Below, one piece after another: positions 51,396 through 62,646 of a stretch of DNA of 64,000 bases. The stretch spans positions 26,771,666 to 26,835,665 of the forward strand of contig NC_092579.1 of assembly GCF_037975245.1 (NCBI RefSeq). The letters are read 5' to 3'. Position 1 is the first letter of the stretch; each line of letters starts with the position of its first letter. The notes beneath the pieces were generated by a model. It made no database searches. It was not told the origin of the DNA and saw nothing but the letters and a program-made list of their open reading frames with translations. Source of the stretch: Apostichopus japonicus (taxonomy: Eukaryota; Echinodermata; Holothuroidea; Aspidochirotida; Stichopodidae). A program made the translations under genes and the position numbers.

Positions 51396-51868
51396 CTTGT
51401 AACCGACTCTCTGGGTGAAATAGTGTGAGGTACGTGGTATTGATCGGACTAGTAGAAGATCAGATGAGGGCTGTCGCTTCTCGACTTTTCTTACTAGGGC
51501 GGAGAGGGGGATTTGCAAGTGGCACAAGGCTAAGGGAAATGTCGTATGAGATGTTTAAGAGATAAAACCCTTCCCTAATCCCACTCTCTAGAACGGTGAC
51601 AATGAAATATTGTGCCCCCTCCCCTTAAAATTCGTATTGTAAATTAAATTCCCGGCTGGTTCCGCGCCTGAAGCTAACTGTTTGGGGCTCGTGATTTAAA
51701 CGGGGAACTTTGCTGGTCATGAATACACTTTAACGTGAAATTACAGCTGTAACCTTACGTACATTATGTTACTTAATAGTTCGGGGCGCTCTTTTGTAAC
51801 TAGAAGAAAAAACGAAATACTAGAAAGAAATGGTTTCCCAATATTCACTTGATGGCTCTGTACTTTAA

Positions 51869-51874
51869 TTTATT
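51869..51874 (-). terminator. Polyadenylation signal AATAAA of gene A
   Basis: AATAAA on the minus strand about 42 bases beyond the stop codon of gene A, the nearest canonical signal. It implies a very short 3' UTR. Confidence 0.65.
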
Positions 51875-51915
51875 CTCATAAAGACAATGAGCAGTTAACT
51901 TAAGACAAATTGAGT

Positions 51916-54900
51916 TTACATTTCACGATCCATGTATGAAAGAAGTTCCTTTAGAATCAGTTCCCGAGTCAATGCTGCATTTGATTTGGTTCCGTCGCCA
52001 GCCCCCGTTCCAGATCCACTAATTGGAGCGGACCCATCGCCACCACCAGTTCCGGATTCAGGCACACCATCGCCACCACCAGTTCCGGATTCAGGCACAC
52101 CATTGCCACCACCAGTTCCCGATCCAGGTACACCATTGCCACCACCAGTTCCCGGTCCAGGTACACCAGCAGTTCCCGACCGATCGTCGACATTAACAGC
52201 CGCCGACCCAGATTCATTCCCTGGACCGGACCCATCAGTTCCCGATCCAGGTACAACATTGCCACCACCAGTTCCCGACCCAGGTACACCAGCAGTTCCC
52301 GATGGATCGTCGACATTAACAGCCGCCGACCCAGATTCATGCCCTAGACCGGACCCATCAGTTCCCGTTCCGGGTACAACATTGCCACTACCAATTCCAG
52401 TTACACCAGCAGTTCCCGACGGAGCGTCGACATCAACCTCTGCCGACCCAGATTGAAGCCGTGGACCGGACCCATCGTCACTTACCGATCCACCGTTGTT
52501 ATTGAATAGCATTTCGATGCCTCTGCAGTATGGAAAGCAAAAAATAAATAAATAAATAACTAATGGGGAGCGAATGTGCTTAAGAAACGGTTAGAAACGT
52601 GACATGCGTTATCTAGGGTGGGGTGGGCGTGACGTACACTCATATTTACAACCCCTACATGGGGGACCCTACATATCAGAAGCCCTACATGGGGGAAAAG
52701 GATCCAACGACCCATTGCCAGAATATACAATCTTGCGACTCGTGAAGCTGGGAGTAGGAATTTCGTTAAGGTGTACCAAACATGAAACAAAGAATAATGG
52801 ACAGGTATATACCGCGTAACGTTACACTTACTTAGCCGTTTCGCATATATCTCTCTGAAAATTCAGGAGAATATAATCTGTGATTTCCTGGGCTAATCGA
52901 ATGGTGTCAAGGTACTCGTCGATCTCTGGCGAAAACAAAAATTCGAATATATTGAAAGTCCACATTTATTGAAGAATAGGTTGTAATAATGGGTGCGCTG
53001 GTTCACATTGTTCTTACACGTCATCGACTGTATTAACTTGACCAGTCTGTATAGTTAAATTTAATACTGTTCATTTTATCTTGGACGATGCTTGAAACGT
53101 TCCGGTACCCTCAGCGCCAGAGTGGTATTAGAACAGTGTATGCTACTTGAAATTACCCCGAGACAAAAAAACACATAAACTGTGCCTGAAAACCCCCTTA
53201 AAGGGTGTGAAGACTCTCGCACAAAGAAACGCTCATGCCGGTAATCTAACCTAGTTTCGAATGAGGTGTAACAGAAGTGTTTGACACCACCATCGATCCC
53301 AGAAAATACACACACAGCTTGCTAATAAGACACTAGTGTACAGTCAATACATACAGCTACGGTCAATACCCACAATACAGTGTACATATCAGCGTGGACA
53401 TCTCAGGTCTAGAAAAAAGATAACAAAGTATCACGTTTCATTACTGTCTGTATTTTGTAGCGAAAACTCTGAAAACTCTGAAAAAGTTAACTTTCCGTTG
53501 CTTGCAAATGCCGTTAACTTTTTCAGAGCGCGGCACGCGGTTTGGGGCGAGTCTTCAATGCCTTTAAACCTATGATAGCCGTTAAAATCGATAATAACCC
53601 GCTAAATTTATTTAGATCTTACCAGATGTTGAGAGTGCATAGCTGTTAACGAGAAGATCTGCCTCGTTTCTTGCATCTTGAAGGATGTCCAACCAGACGG
53701 TCCTCAGTTTGCTAGTTATGTCCTCTATGTTTTTCACATCAGATGGAAATAAACCATATTGTTGTAGGAATGAGCCACATTGCAAGATATCTGTAAGTAT
53801 AGAGAAAGAAGAAGCACCGTATTAACTGTTAAAATTAAGGCCCGTAAAATGTGCACGGTGAAGAGATAAGATGGAACATGGGCTCGTGTATAGGGTCTGT
53901 CACCAACTAGGGAGTTATCAGTAGGGGTTAAGAAGAGATACCGTGGAAGGAGAGAGGTTTGGGTGGGGGGCGGGCGGGGGAGTACATGGAAGGCTTAATC
54001 TGTGATTTCTAATTATTCTAGCATCTACTAAGGGTCGATGTACGCTATTGCGTAACACGAAACATACAAGTACACTTTCTATTGTATAACATGTGAAAAA
54101 CACGCACAAACACATGATACATGCTATTGCGTAACGTAACGTATGAAACATGTAAACACCTGATGCATGCTAGGGCGTAACATGCCATTGCGCAACATAA
54201 CGTCTCAACATGCAAACACTGATATGCTGTGACTGATTACCTTCAGAACCAGTGTCAGCACTGATCCGGACATTGTACATCGCTGTTGACAGGTCATTCA
54301 AATTCAATAGCTTTGGGTTGAGGGTTGTAGCAATTTGATCAATCTGTGAAAAATAAAGAGTTGAAAATTTTTATTTCCAAGGCAGCCAATATTTGACTTT
54401 TCTCGTATCGGGTATAGGTAACGACGTATAACTGACATTTTCTGCTAATAGTCGACATTTTAACTTACATAGTTAAGGATTTCAATCATATCGGTCCAAA
54501 CAGGTCCATTGGGTTTAACTTGCGAGTATCTCGCTAATATGGTAGTATGAATGGCGTGTATCTCTACCAGAGTTGTAGTTAAATCCATTCGAAGGAGCGC
54601 CACTCGGTCCGCTTGAAGCATCTGCCGATACGCAGGCCTGGGATCATCTATGGTGACGTCTCTTCCGAAAATTTGATCGAATACTATTTGAGAGACAAAC
54701 AGCTTTGAAAGATTACCCTGACATCAATCAAACACACGTCTACATTAAGGCAATAGCCATATAAAAGAAGGGATATTGTTTTGAGGAATATTTCTATGTA
54801 TATACGGCTCAGCGAACGAAAATCCCTGCGTGGCGGATGGAAGAGGTGATGGCGGACGGAGGGGCGGATGTCGACCAGCCCCACAGAGGATTGCGTTGAC

Positions 54901-55244
54901 TGGTGAGACAACCATTCCAAACAATGCTTTTTTACAAAACTTGGATATCATCGTATGGGCATTTTGATAAACTATACGAGACTTTTAAATAATGTTAATA
55001 TGGCCGAACCCTGCAGCACGTGCACGTAGCATGTAAATAGTGCGAACATGGGGCGCTAAACCAACCATATCGGGGATGGGGGGGGGGCAGTCGAAACGTG
55101 TATCACTAAAATAAGCGTTTAATTTATAAAAACGACGTCCTCTTTATGTAAGGGTAACTTACCTGCACCAAAGTCTGGAAGTCCTAATGATGGAACGACG
55201 ATGGCTCCGAAGAGCGTAATAACGTAGATGATGAACCGAGCCAT
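51916..55244 (-). CDS. Gene A: secreted helical protein with C-terminal GTG/PGS repeat domain
   Basis: I assembled six coding exons: 55163-55244, 54469-54683, 54241-54343, 53623-53790, 52832-52925 and 51916-52522 (1,269 bp, 422 aa). All introns are GT-AG with phases 1,0,1,1,2. The start codon has a strong context (accaccATGG). Residues 1-21 form a signal peptide (MARFIIYVITLFGAIVV). Residues 28-220 are predicted mainly helical, with single Cys at 138 and 217 that could pair. Residues 222-400 are low-complexity Gly/Ser/Thr/Pro with Asp/Asn, built of units of about 40 aa (GTDGSGPGNESGSAAVNVDD) and 11 aa (SGTGGGNGVPE). A short helix (ALTRELILKELLSYMDREM) ends the protein. It is paralogous to the divergent gene B. 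No membrane segment follows the signal, so it should be secreted. The family is not recognised; an extracellular matrix, mucosal or cytokine-like role would be guesswork. Confidence 0.88.
52015..52480 (-). repeat. In-frame repeats in the last exon of gene A
   Basis: A 33-bp unit (ccaccaccagttccggattc on the plus strand, then an 11-base variable part) is repeated about four times near 52030-52165. Longer units of about 120 bp repeat near 52165-52450. All lengths keep the frame, as expected for a repeat domain under coding constraint that can change length by slippage or unequal exchange. Confidence 0.87.
53476..53528. repeat. Perfect 16-bp hairpin in intron 4 of gene A
   Basis: CTCTGAAAAAGTTAAC at 53476-53491 is followed after 21 bases by its exact complement at 53513-53528. 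It may be a MITE relic or a folded intronic element; nothing further supports either. Confidence 0.8.
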
Positions 55245-56052
55245 GGTGGTATACCACTGCGGGAGAAGTAGTGCAAACTGCAACAAATTTGATTCTCCTT
55301 ATAAATATCCGGCTATGGAAGTGTACGGAGACTTAAATTGACCAAGAAAGGGCGTAAATGTTTCAGGGTCCTATCATGTAAACTTGAAATCCCAAAAGGC
55401 TCACCTAGGCCTCCGTAGGTACTTTTGTTTTGTGGCAAGCATCAAGAAAAATCCTTTGAATTCCATGTCCAGCAGGTTTCCATTGTATCAGTTGTCTTAT
55501 TTGAATGTCCATTTAGGAGATGTACGTACAGGCCAATCATATGTTAAACAGACTTAACATTTAGTACTTAGCTATATGATTTCGTGCACCTGTTTCTTCC
55601 TTTGGGACCGGTGTGCATGTGTTAGTTTGTTTTCTCGTTCTTCTAACTATTATTATTGAAACTATTAATTCTTCTAACTATTATTATTGTGTGAGTGTTT
55701 GTGGGTTTTTTTTTGGTATGTGTGTTGCGTTTTCGTTTACAAATTGTGAGTAAATCAGTGTTGTGTATATAGGTAACGAACCCACGTTCCGTAAAGGCTA
55801 GTAATTTACATATGAATCGGTAGCAATTTCACTCAGCTGATGAGATTGTGTAAATAACATACCTTGAGTTATTGAGACATTTAAAAGCGTACGTATCAGA
55901 ACTGTGCATTACAGGCTGTTCAGGCTCGATATACGGATGCCCAGTGCGTCGATTCAGTAAGTCAAACTTGGAGAGTACCCGTCACTGGTCGCCATTGTAA
56001 TTTATTACGGAGTTATTAGATAACTAATAGAATCTTGGAACGGTTTGTCACC
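55245..56052. promoter_or_regulatory. Shared divergent promoter region of genes A and B
   Basis: Only 808 bp separate the two start codons, which point in opposite directions. On the gene A side a TATA-like element TATTTATAAG (plus-strand 55298-55307) lies about 60 bp upstream of the start, which allows a short 5' UTR. On the gene B side no clear TATA is seen. The region contains no coding frame. Shared control of the two paralogues is inference from arrangement. Confidence 0.6.
55298..55307 (-). promoter_or_regulatory. TATA-like box of gene A
   Basis: On the minus strand the sequence reads gatatttataagga, 54-63 bp upstream of the gene A start codon. With transcription starting about 30 bp downstream, the leader would be about 30 bases. 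Confidence 0.5.
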
Positions 56053-58226
56053 ATGGCTGCTACTGTAACCACGTCAGTGCTGCTTCTGTCCATTTTAATC
56101 GGAATTACAAGTAGTCGTCTACCCGCGGATAATAACCTGGAGATCTCTGCTTTTAAAAGATCTGGTGAGTCTGTGTTTTGAACTTTTTCCGTTTTCACTC
56201 AAAATGCAATACATCTTAGCAGAGTTTTGCAACCCCTCACCCCTTTTTCTCGTACCCTTGCCCCCCCCCCCTTTCAAGGATGAGTCCGGTGGTTTTAAGC
56301 AATCTTCTGGGGTGCCACGCATCGTTTTCATTACGATATTCCTTGTTCTACATAGTGCAGTCCGATGACCATGTCATCCAGACGCCAATCCCTCTAGTCC
56401 TGGTGGATAAGGTCCAGTCATTGCGGGAGGATTTGATCACGATCACGGCACTGCTAGGCACGTATGTCCTCCTGTATGAAAAGACCAGCTTCAACCCTCC
56501 AATCATACAAATTGTGGACGTTTTATTAGTAGTAAGTATATAGCCATATTTGTGGTGGGTATACCCTGTCTGTTATCACACTCTCAATATAGACTCATGA
56601 AATCAGTAAGCAACAGTACGGGGATTTCAAAATATATAAAATTTAATTACCAGGGGAGGAGGGGAGGGGTGGGGTGGGGTGGGGGGGGGGTTGTGCTCGT
56701 TGGTAATACATTGTATCCTGCAGGACTCCTGCATAAACACTGGCCATAAACACTGCCACACCATTTCAAATTTGGATTCAAAACTGTTTCATTTCCTCTT
56801 ATTATATTCTCCGTAGTTAGAGAGTCTGTCCCAGAATATCCGACCAAAGGAAGACCAAGTCGATTGGGTGACGGAGGTACAAATCCGGTATGGCGAGGTC
56901 CTACAGAACCCCACTGGTGAGAACTATAAACCACGATAAGGCTTTAAACTGGCAGTGGTCACCATTTCTGTTTCATTATTTAACGGAAGATGTCTTGATG
57001 GTTTAACATTTTACTTAAACCAAATCGCCAGTATTGCTTTGTTTCAACTTGCAGTGAGACAGATAACTGATATCTTTCAACAGTACTTACCTGCAGGTTC
57101 TGACTGTCCAAGATCACCCAGGACAATGAGCGAGTTTTTAATTAGATAATAAAATACCCCATGCAGTAAGGGGAGGGGATGATTGGACTGTCATTGATGA
57201 TGTTAATATGCGCGTCCCAAAAACAGACCTGCGACAGATATTGTCCGGCAAGGGATTGTGGAGTGTGGGGTGTATATCACCTTGTATTTCCTCTATCCCA
57301 AATGGAGGCGGTGTCTCAAAATTGGGGACAGAATCGATCCCGTTATAGCTTCGCCGTTGTCACAAAGAACTGAAATAAAAAAGTTAGGCTTTGCGATGTC
57401 AATATACAATGCATAAATTTTGGTTTGTCTTTCTTTTTAGCCGGACTATTATGCAGTGTTGAAGCCATTAAGAACGAAGATTTACCAGCAGGAATTGTGT
57501 CCTGGCTAGACGAACAAAACCCCATCCATGAAGCTTGGCAACAGATCGCAAATGACGCCAATATTGATGCACAACAACTTTATCAGAATCCAACGATGGA
57601 TATAAAAGGTATGGTTTGTAGTGTTATCGTCTGTGCTTTTAATTTATTACGAACTATAAGGTACCGCAACACCTTTTGCAAATTAGAAGCTTGTATGACA
57701 AATATGACAACATGTTTTACAAATTTTCCTCACCTCACGGGCAGAGAAACTTTCTAGCGACATTACTTCTAACAATACTGCTTTAGAAAAGAACCCGCCA
57801 GCAGTTATACTTCTCAGGGGGTTTTGTGTGTATTTCTCTAGAATAAAATTAGGGTATCAGCACCCGCTAGCCCCCCCCCCCCCCCACTGGCAGTACATAA
57901 ATATATAATAAATAACTAACGTGTATGTGCTGCACAACCTCAACAGTAAAAATGCCTTAACACGGTTTCAAATGTTGCTAAATATAGCACCATTTTGCAT
58001 CTGAGCACCCTCCATTTTACCGAAATGTGGTAGGACCCCCCCCCCCCCATCTGACCCCTCACTGGACGACTTTTGGCCACCTAGTACCAATGAATTATGA
58101 AATACATTTCGGTTTCTTTCTTTTTTATTCCTAACAGAACTTGTTAAAAGACTGGATGGAATTGAACTTCTCCTCCGCTTTACGAGATACGCCGTTGATG
58201 GTTTGGGACGGAGTGCTTGCTATTAG
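56053..58226 (+). CDS. Gene B: secreted helical protein, paralogue of gene A
   Basis: Five coding exons: 56053-56164, 56356-56531, 56817-56916, 57441-57608 and 58138-58226 (645 bp, 214 aa). All introns are GT-AG, phases 1,0,1,1. The start context is gtcaccATGG. Residues 1-21 (MAATVTTSVLLLSILIGITSS) form a signal peptide. The remainder is mainly helical without further membrane segments. Exon 4 is 168 bp, exactly as in gene A, and matches it without gaps at Leu, Cys134, Pro, Asp, Trp, Ile, Asp-Ala, Ala. Exon 5 matches at Glu, Leu-Asp, Ile, Thr, Tyr, Arg and Cys213, the penultimate residue. The C-terminal repeat domain of gene A is absent. The short frames at 56280-56543 and 57425-57757 are shadows extending past the real splice sites. 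Function is unknown. Confidence 0.88.
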
Positions 58227-58860
58227 TCATACAAGTAGGTAAAGTATACAGCTGACAGTACACGCGAAGACAAGGGCAAGACGAAGTGACGGACACATAG
58301 GCATACATAGTCATACACAGGCATACATAGGCTATAGTTATAGGTCTAACGCAAGGTTGTGTTTGGTCGGAAAGGAATGTTCACATCCTACTGAATAGTG
58401 GGTTGCATTGGGCAGGGATGGGCGGAGTAACTTCCAGCAGCGCTAAACTTTACGTGTACAATATGAGCATATTTCTACGTTATACGGTGAGGGGGGGGGG
58501 GGTACTTCCGCCGTTCGGTTCCCCTGCTGCGAAGGTATATTTACACATTGTTCATTTCTCAATTTAGAAACTGCATTATCCAAGTTTACCTGGAAGGTGA
58601 TACCTGTTTACTTTTCTTTTGTGTAGATCTGCAGAGAATTTCCATCGAGGCACATCAGAACATATACCTCGTCTTGGACCGCTCGTACAACGTCGCTTAT
58701 GTTTAACAAACACCACAGCCGAAAATGTAAACCGGGACTGCGGCATTGCTGTCAAAAAACCAACAATGCAATGATGTCCTAAAAAGGACAAGTTTTTAAA
58801 GTTATGTAAACATTTCAAAGATATGGAATTCATGTTTACAATTAAACTACCTCAACTGAC
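58227..58860 (+). other. 3' UTR of gene B with probable UTR intron
   Basis: Twelve bases after the stop codon there is a donor-like AAGTAG|gtaaag (58239). An acceptor-like cttttgtgtag precedes 58627. Joining them would put the last intron of gene B where gene A has its intron 5. A variant polyadenylation signal ATTAAA at 58841-58846 could end the transcript. G and C runs occur in the intervening DNA. Confidence 0.45.
58841..58846 (+). terminator. Possible polyadenylation signal ATTAAA of gene B
   Basis: First plausible signal downstream of the gene B stop on the plus strand. Its use depends on the UTR intron proposed above or on a long unspliced 3' UTR. Confidence 0.4.
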
Positions 58861-59498
58861 ATACCTTTAGTTGTGTTTCTTCTAATTTTGTGTTGATTAT
58901 ATTATTTTGCCACACTCTGCCAGCAACCCCCCCCCCCAACCCAAAAGCCTCCTTCACCAATCATAACGGATATTGCTATGGCGCCTACGCTCTGCAGAAA
59001 AGCTTCCCCATTCGCCTTCAGTAGCATGAGCCTTTTTCACTTAAATCGAAGAATAACTGTAAAAGTTAACATTGAGCCCCCCTCCCCCCACAAAAAAATC
59101 CTATTTCTGATCTCTTGTCCTCCCTTGCAAGCCTTCAGAGACAAAAAGAGAACAAATACCCTTAACGTACGACATAAAATAAGAGGGGAATGCTGAGCGT
59201 GTCGACATAAACAAATATGCTAAATTCGAGATGGCGATCTTTCCATGTTTTTGTTTACCAAAATATGACCTAACTTCTCTCGTTTGTGACGGTGCTTCTG
59301 TTGAATTTAACAAAAGTTAGAATACTCGCGATCACAAATATAGTCGAAAAATGATATCAATTTTCCACTGCATTATTCCCTTACAGCAACATAACCTTTC
59401 CTTTCTTATTCCTTCCGACAGAATCCGTTGTATAAATTTGAAGAATAACTGAAAAGCAAAAATTAAGATGAAACGTTATCACATGTTTTTCTTTCATG

Positions 59499-59777
59499 CA
59501 GGCGCGTAGCCAAGGGGGGAGGGCGAAGGTGGCAGCCGCCCCCCCCCCCCTTGAGCATATCTTTCTTGTATGTTTTTATGATATCGATAGTAATTTCAAA
59601 AGAGAAAATGCTAACATGCAACTTACAAGGCATGGGAAGTGCCAAAATTTTCTTGTACGCTTCGCGCCAACCCATGGTGGCGCTACGCTTAGATAGTTTG
59701 CAAAGCCGTATCTACGTCTCTGATAGTTTGCCTACAGTTTCGACCCATCCCTTGGCAAATTCCTCGCTACGCGCCTG
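59499..59777. mobile_element. hAT-like MITE in the first array copy
   Basis: The 279-bp insert starts CAGGCGCGTAGCCAAGG and ends with complementary CTACGCGCCTG. The flanks ctttcatg and cttttagg (8 bp, six identical) fit a decayed hAT duplication. Other array copies show the uninterrupted site, where ctttcatg runs straight into the tacgttcc landmark, so the ends are well defined. Confidence 0.8.
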
Positions 59778-62445
59778 CTTTTAGGTACGTTCCTTTTTAA
59801 CCCTAGTGAGCTTTCCAATCATAATTTCTACATTATACTGCACAAAACACAAAATAACATGAACTTAAGTGTAAATTTACAACAATCAAAATAGCGGTAT
59901 AGGAGCGTCTCTACATAACGAGTAGGTCTATATGTTAAATACGAGATTGCGACCATTCCAGGTCACTTTATTTCAGCTCTCATGGCTTAAAATTTCATCC
60001 GCATGGAATACCTAATTCCTCGAGCTAATTAAATATCGGAAGTCGACATATCAAGTATACTAACCTCGAAATTTTGACCTCTACTTCCGACATTTTAATT
60101 TCACCAGTTTTACAGTCTACAACTTACACTAGCATGTTACACCTCGGTACGCAAGCGATAACAAACATTAAGAATGTTGAAAGATAAATGGAACATTTTA
60201 ATGACAACTCACCTCTCTTAACCCGTATTTATATCCATTCATATTTTGTATTCTTTCTTCAGCGTGTACAAGTTTTCCACACTTCGTTTACCTAACCATT
60301 ACGTTTGGATTTCTATTTCGTTTGTGACGTAGCTTCGTTTAAGTATAGTTTTTTCTTCTTTTATTTTTATTAAAAGTTATAATACTCACTTTCTCTTTGT
60401 CATTCTTGTTATGATATCATTTTTTGGGCCGATCGCAAAATATAATATGTCGCAAACATTCAATTTTCATTGATTTTTCTTCTCGATATGTTTTCCTGAA
60501 AAGAGAATTCCCTTTTAATAGTTGGATCATCAGAATCCGTTGTAAAACTCGAAGACAGCTGAAAAGCAAAATTTTAGCTGAAAAGTTATTAATGTGATTT
60601 TCTTCCATGTACGTTCCTCTTGTACCCTTGTGAGCTTTCCGATCATAACTTATCTTACATTACTGCATACATCACAAAATAATCTTAAAGTGTAAATGTA
60701 CGACAAAAAAAAAACAAAGGTGTAGGAACGTCTCGACTAAAGCAGTATAAATTAAATTCAATATAGTGATCCTATTTCTGTGAATTTCGTTCTCAGCTCC
60801 ATGGCTACGAACTTAATCTGCAAGGAATACCTAACTCCTTAAGTTAATTGAGATATCGAAAGTCGACATGTCGAGTATGCTAACCTCGAGATTTCGACCG
60901 TCCGACATTTAAATATCATCAGCTCTACTTTCTACAAATTACAACACATTTTACACCTTAGTATGCAAGCTGTAAGAAGCGATAACCAACAGAATGCTAA
61001 ATGATAAATGGAACATTTTAATGACAACTCACCTCTCTTAATCCGTCTTAATCTCCATTCAGGTTTCTTATTCTTTCTTCAGCGTGTACAAGTTTTCATG
61101 TTTCGTTTACCTAATCATAACGTTTGAATTTCTCTTTCGTTCGTGACGGTGCTTCGGTTAAATATTTAATCTAATCTTATTTTTATTTAAAGTTATCATA
61201 CTCACTTTCTCTTCGTCATTCTTGTTATATAATTATTATTTCTCTTTTACCGATGTTGATCGCAAATTATAATCTGTCGAAAACATGCAATTTTCATTGA
61301 TTTTTCTTCTCGATCTTTTTTCCTTGAAAGAAAATACCCGTTTAAACTTTGGATCGACAAAATCCGTTGTAAAACTCGAAGACAGCTGAAAAGTAAAAAT
61401 TTAGCTGAAAAATTATTGATGTGATTTTCTTTCATGTTACGTTCCTCTTGTACCCTTGTGAGCTATCCAATCATAATTTATCTTACATTGCTGCACACAT
61501 CACAAAATTCCCTAACAGTGTAAATGTGCGACAAATAAAACCAACATCAAACAAACAACGGTGTAGGAACGTCTCGACATAACCAGTATATGTTAAACTA
61601 GAGATAAAGATCTTATTACTGTGAATTTCGTTGTCAGCGCTCATGGCTGAATTTTCAACCGCAAGGAATACCTAACTCTTAAAGTTAACTAAGAAATCGT
61701 ACGTCGACATATCGAATATACTAACCTCGAGATTTCGAAATTTACTTCCGACATTTAAATTTCACCAGTTCTACTGTCTACAAACTACAATACCATGTTA
61801 CACCTAAGTACTAAAGCTGTAAGAAGCGACAACTAACAGAATGCTAAAAGATAAATGGAACATTTTAACGACAACTCACCTCTCTTAATCCGCAGTGTTT
61901 ATCTCCATTCAGGTTGTATTCTTTCTTCAGCGTGTATAAGTTTTTCATGTTTCGTTTACCTTAACATAACGTTTCGATTTCTCTTTCGTTTGTGACGGTG
62001 CTTCGGTTAAATATTTTTTCTAATTTTTGTTTATTAAAAGTTATCATACTCACTTTCTCTTTGCATTCTTGTTATGTTATAATTTTTTGTTGGCGGATGT
62101 CGATCGCAAAATATAATATGTCAAAAACATGCAATTTTTATGGATTTTTCTTCTCGATATGTTTTCCTTGAAAGAAAATTCCCTTTAAACTTTGGATCAA
62201 CATTATCCGTTGTACAACTCGAAGACAGCTGAAAAGTAAAATTTTAGCTGAAAAATTATTTATGAAGTTTCTTTCATGTACGTTCCTCTTGTACCCTTGT
62301 GAGCTTTGCAATCATAATTTATTTTAGCTTACTGGACACATCACAAAATACCTTAAATGTCTAAATGTGCTACCAAAAAAAAAAAAAAACAAAGTGTAGG
62401 AAAGTCTTGATAAAACCAGTTTATGATTAACTCGAGTTGTTGATC

Positions 62446-62646
62446 TATGGAACGCGAAAATGGCAAACTTATTTCGTTAGTAAGTTTAACGTATTTTATA
62501 CAACGACGTAAATTAAGACAACGGAATTTTAGACATCAACGTGAGTTTGAGCAACAACGTGGTAAAACAACAGCAACAACTTTAGTTTAGACAACAACAA
62601 ACTTAGTTTAGACAACGAAATAAGTTTGCACTTTTCGCGTTCCATA
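62446..62646. mobile_element. TA-flanked MITE in an array copy
   Basis: The 197-bp body (62448-62644) starts TGGAACGCGAAAA and ends TTTTCGCGTTCCA. Terminal inverted repeats are about 30 bp, with only one or two mismatches, and a TA lies on each side. The inside is rich in tttagacaacaac-type words. Sister array copies lack it. TA flanks suggest Tc1/mariner-type mobilisation. Confidence 0.82.

Noticed and set aside
51932-52456. 174-aa plus-strand Pro-rich frame
   Set aside because: It is the antisense shadow of the repeat exon of gene A, which is supported by splice sites and a paralogue.
54684-54951. Minus-strand frames upstream of exon 2 of gene A
   Set aside because: They lie in intron 1 and end at the exon border by chance.
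56280-56543. Plus-strand 87-aa frame taken as a gene
   Set aside because: Its upstream part is intron; the real exon starts at the acceptor at 56356.
61875-61945. Minus-strand ATG followed by 23 codons and a gtgagt donor inside an array unit, looking like a first exon
   Set aside because: Other array units carry stops or frameshifts in the same place, so the frame is not conserved.
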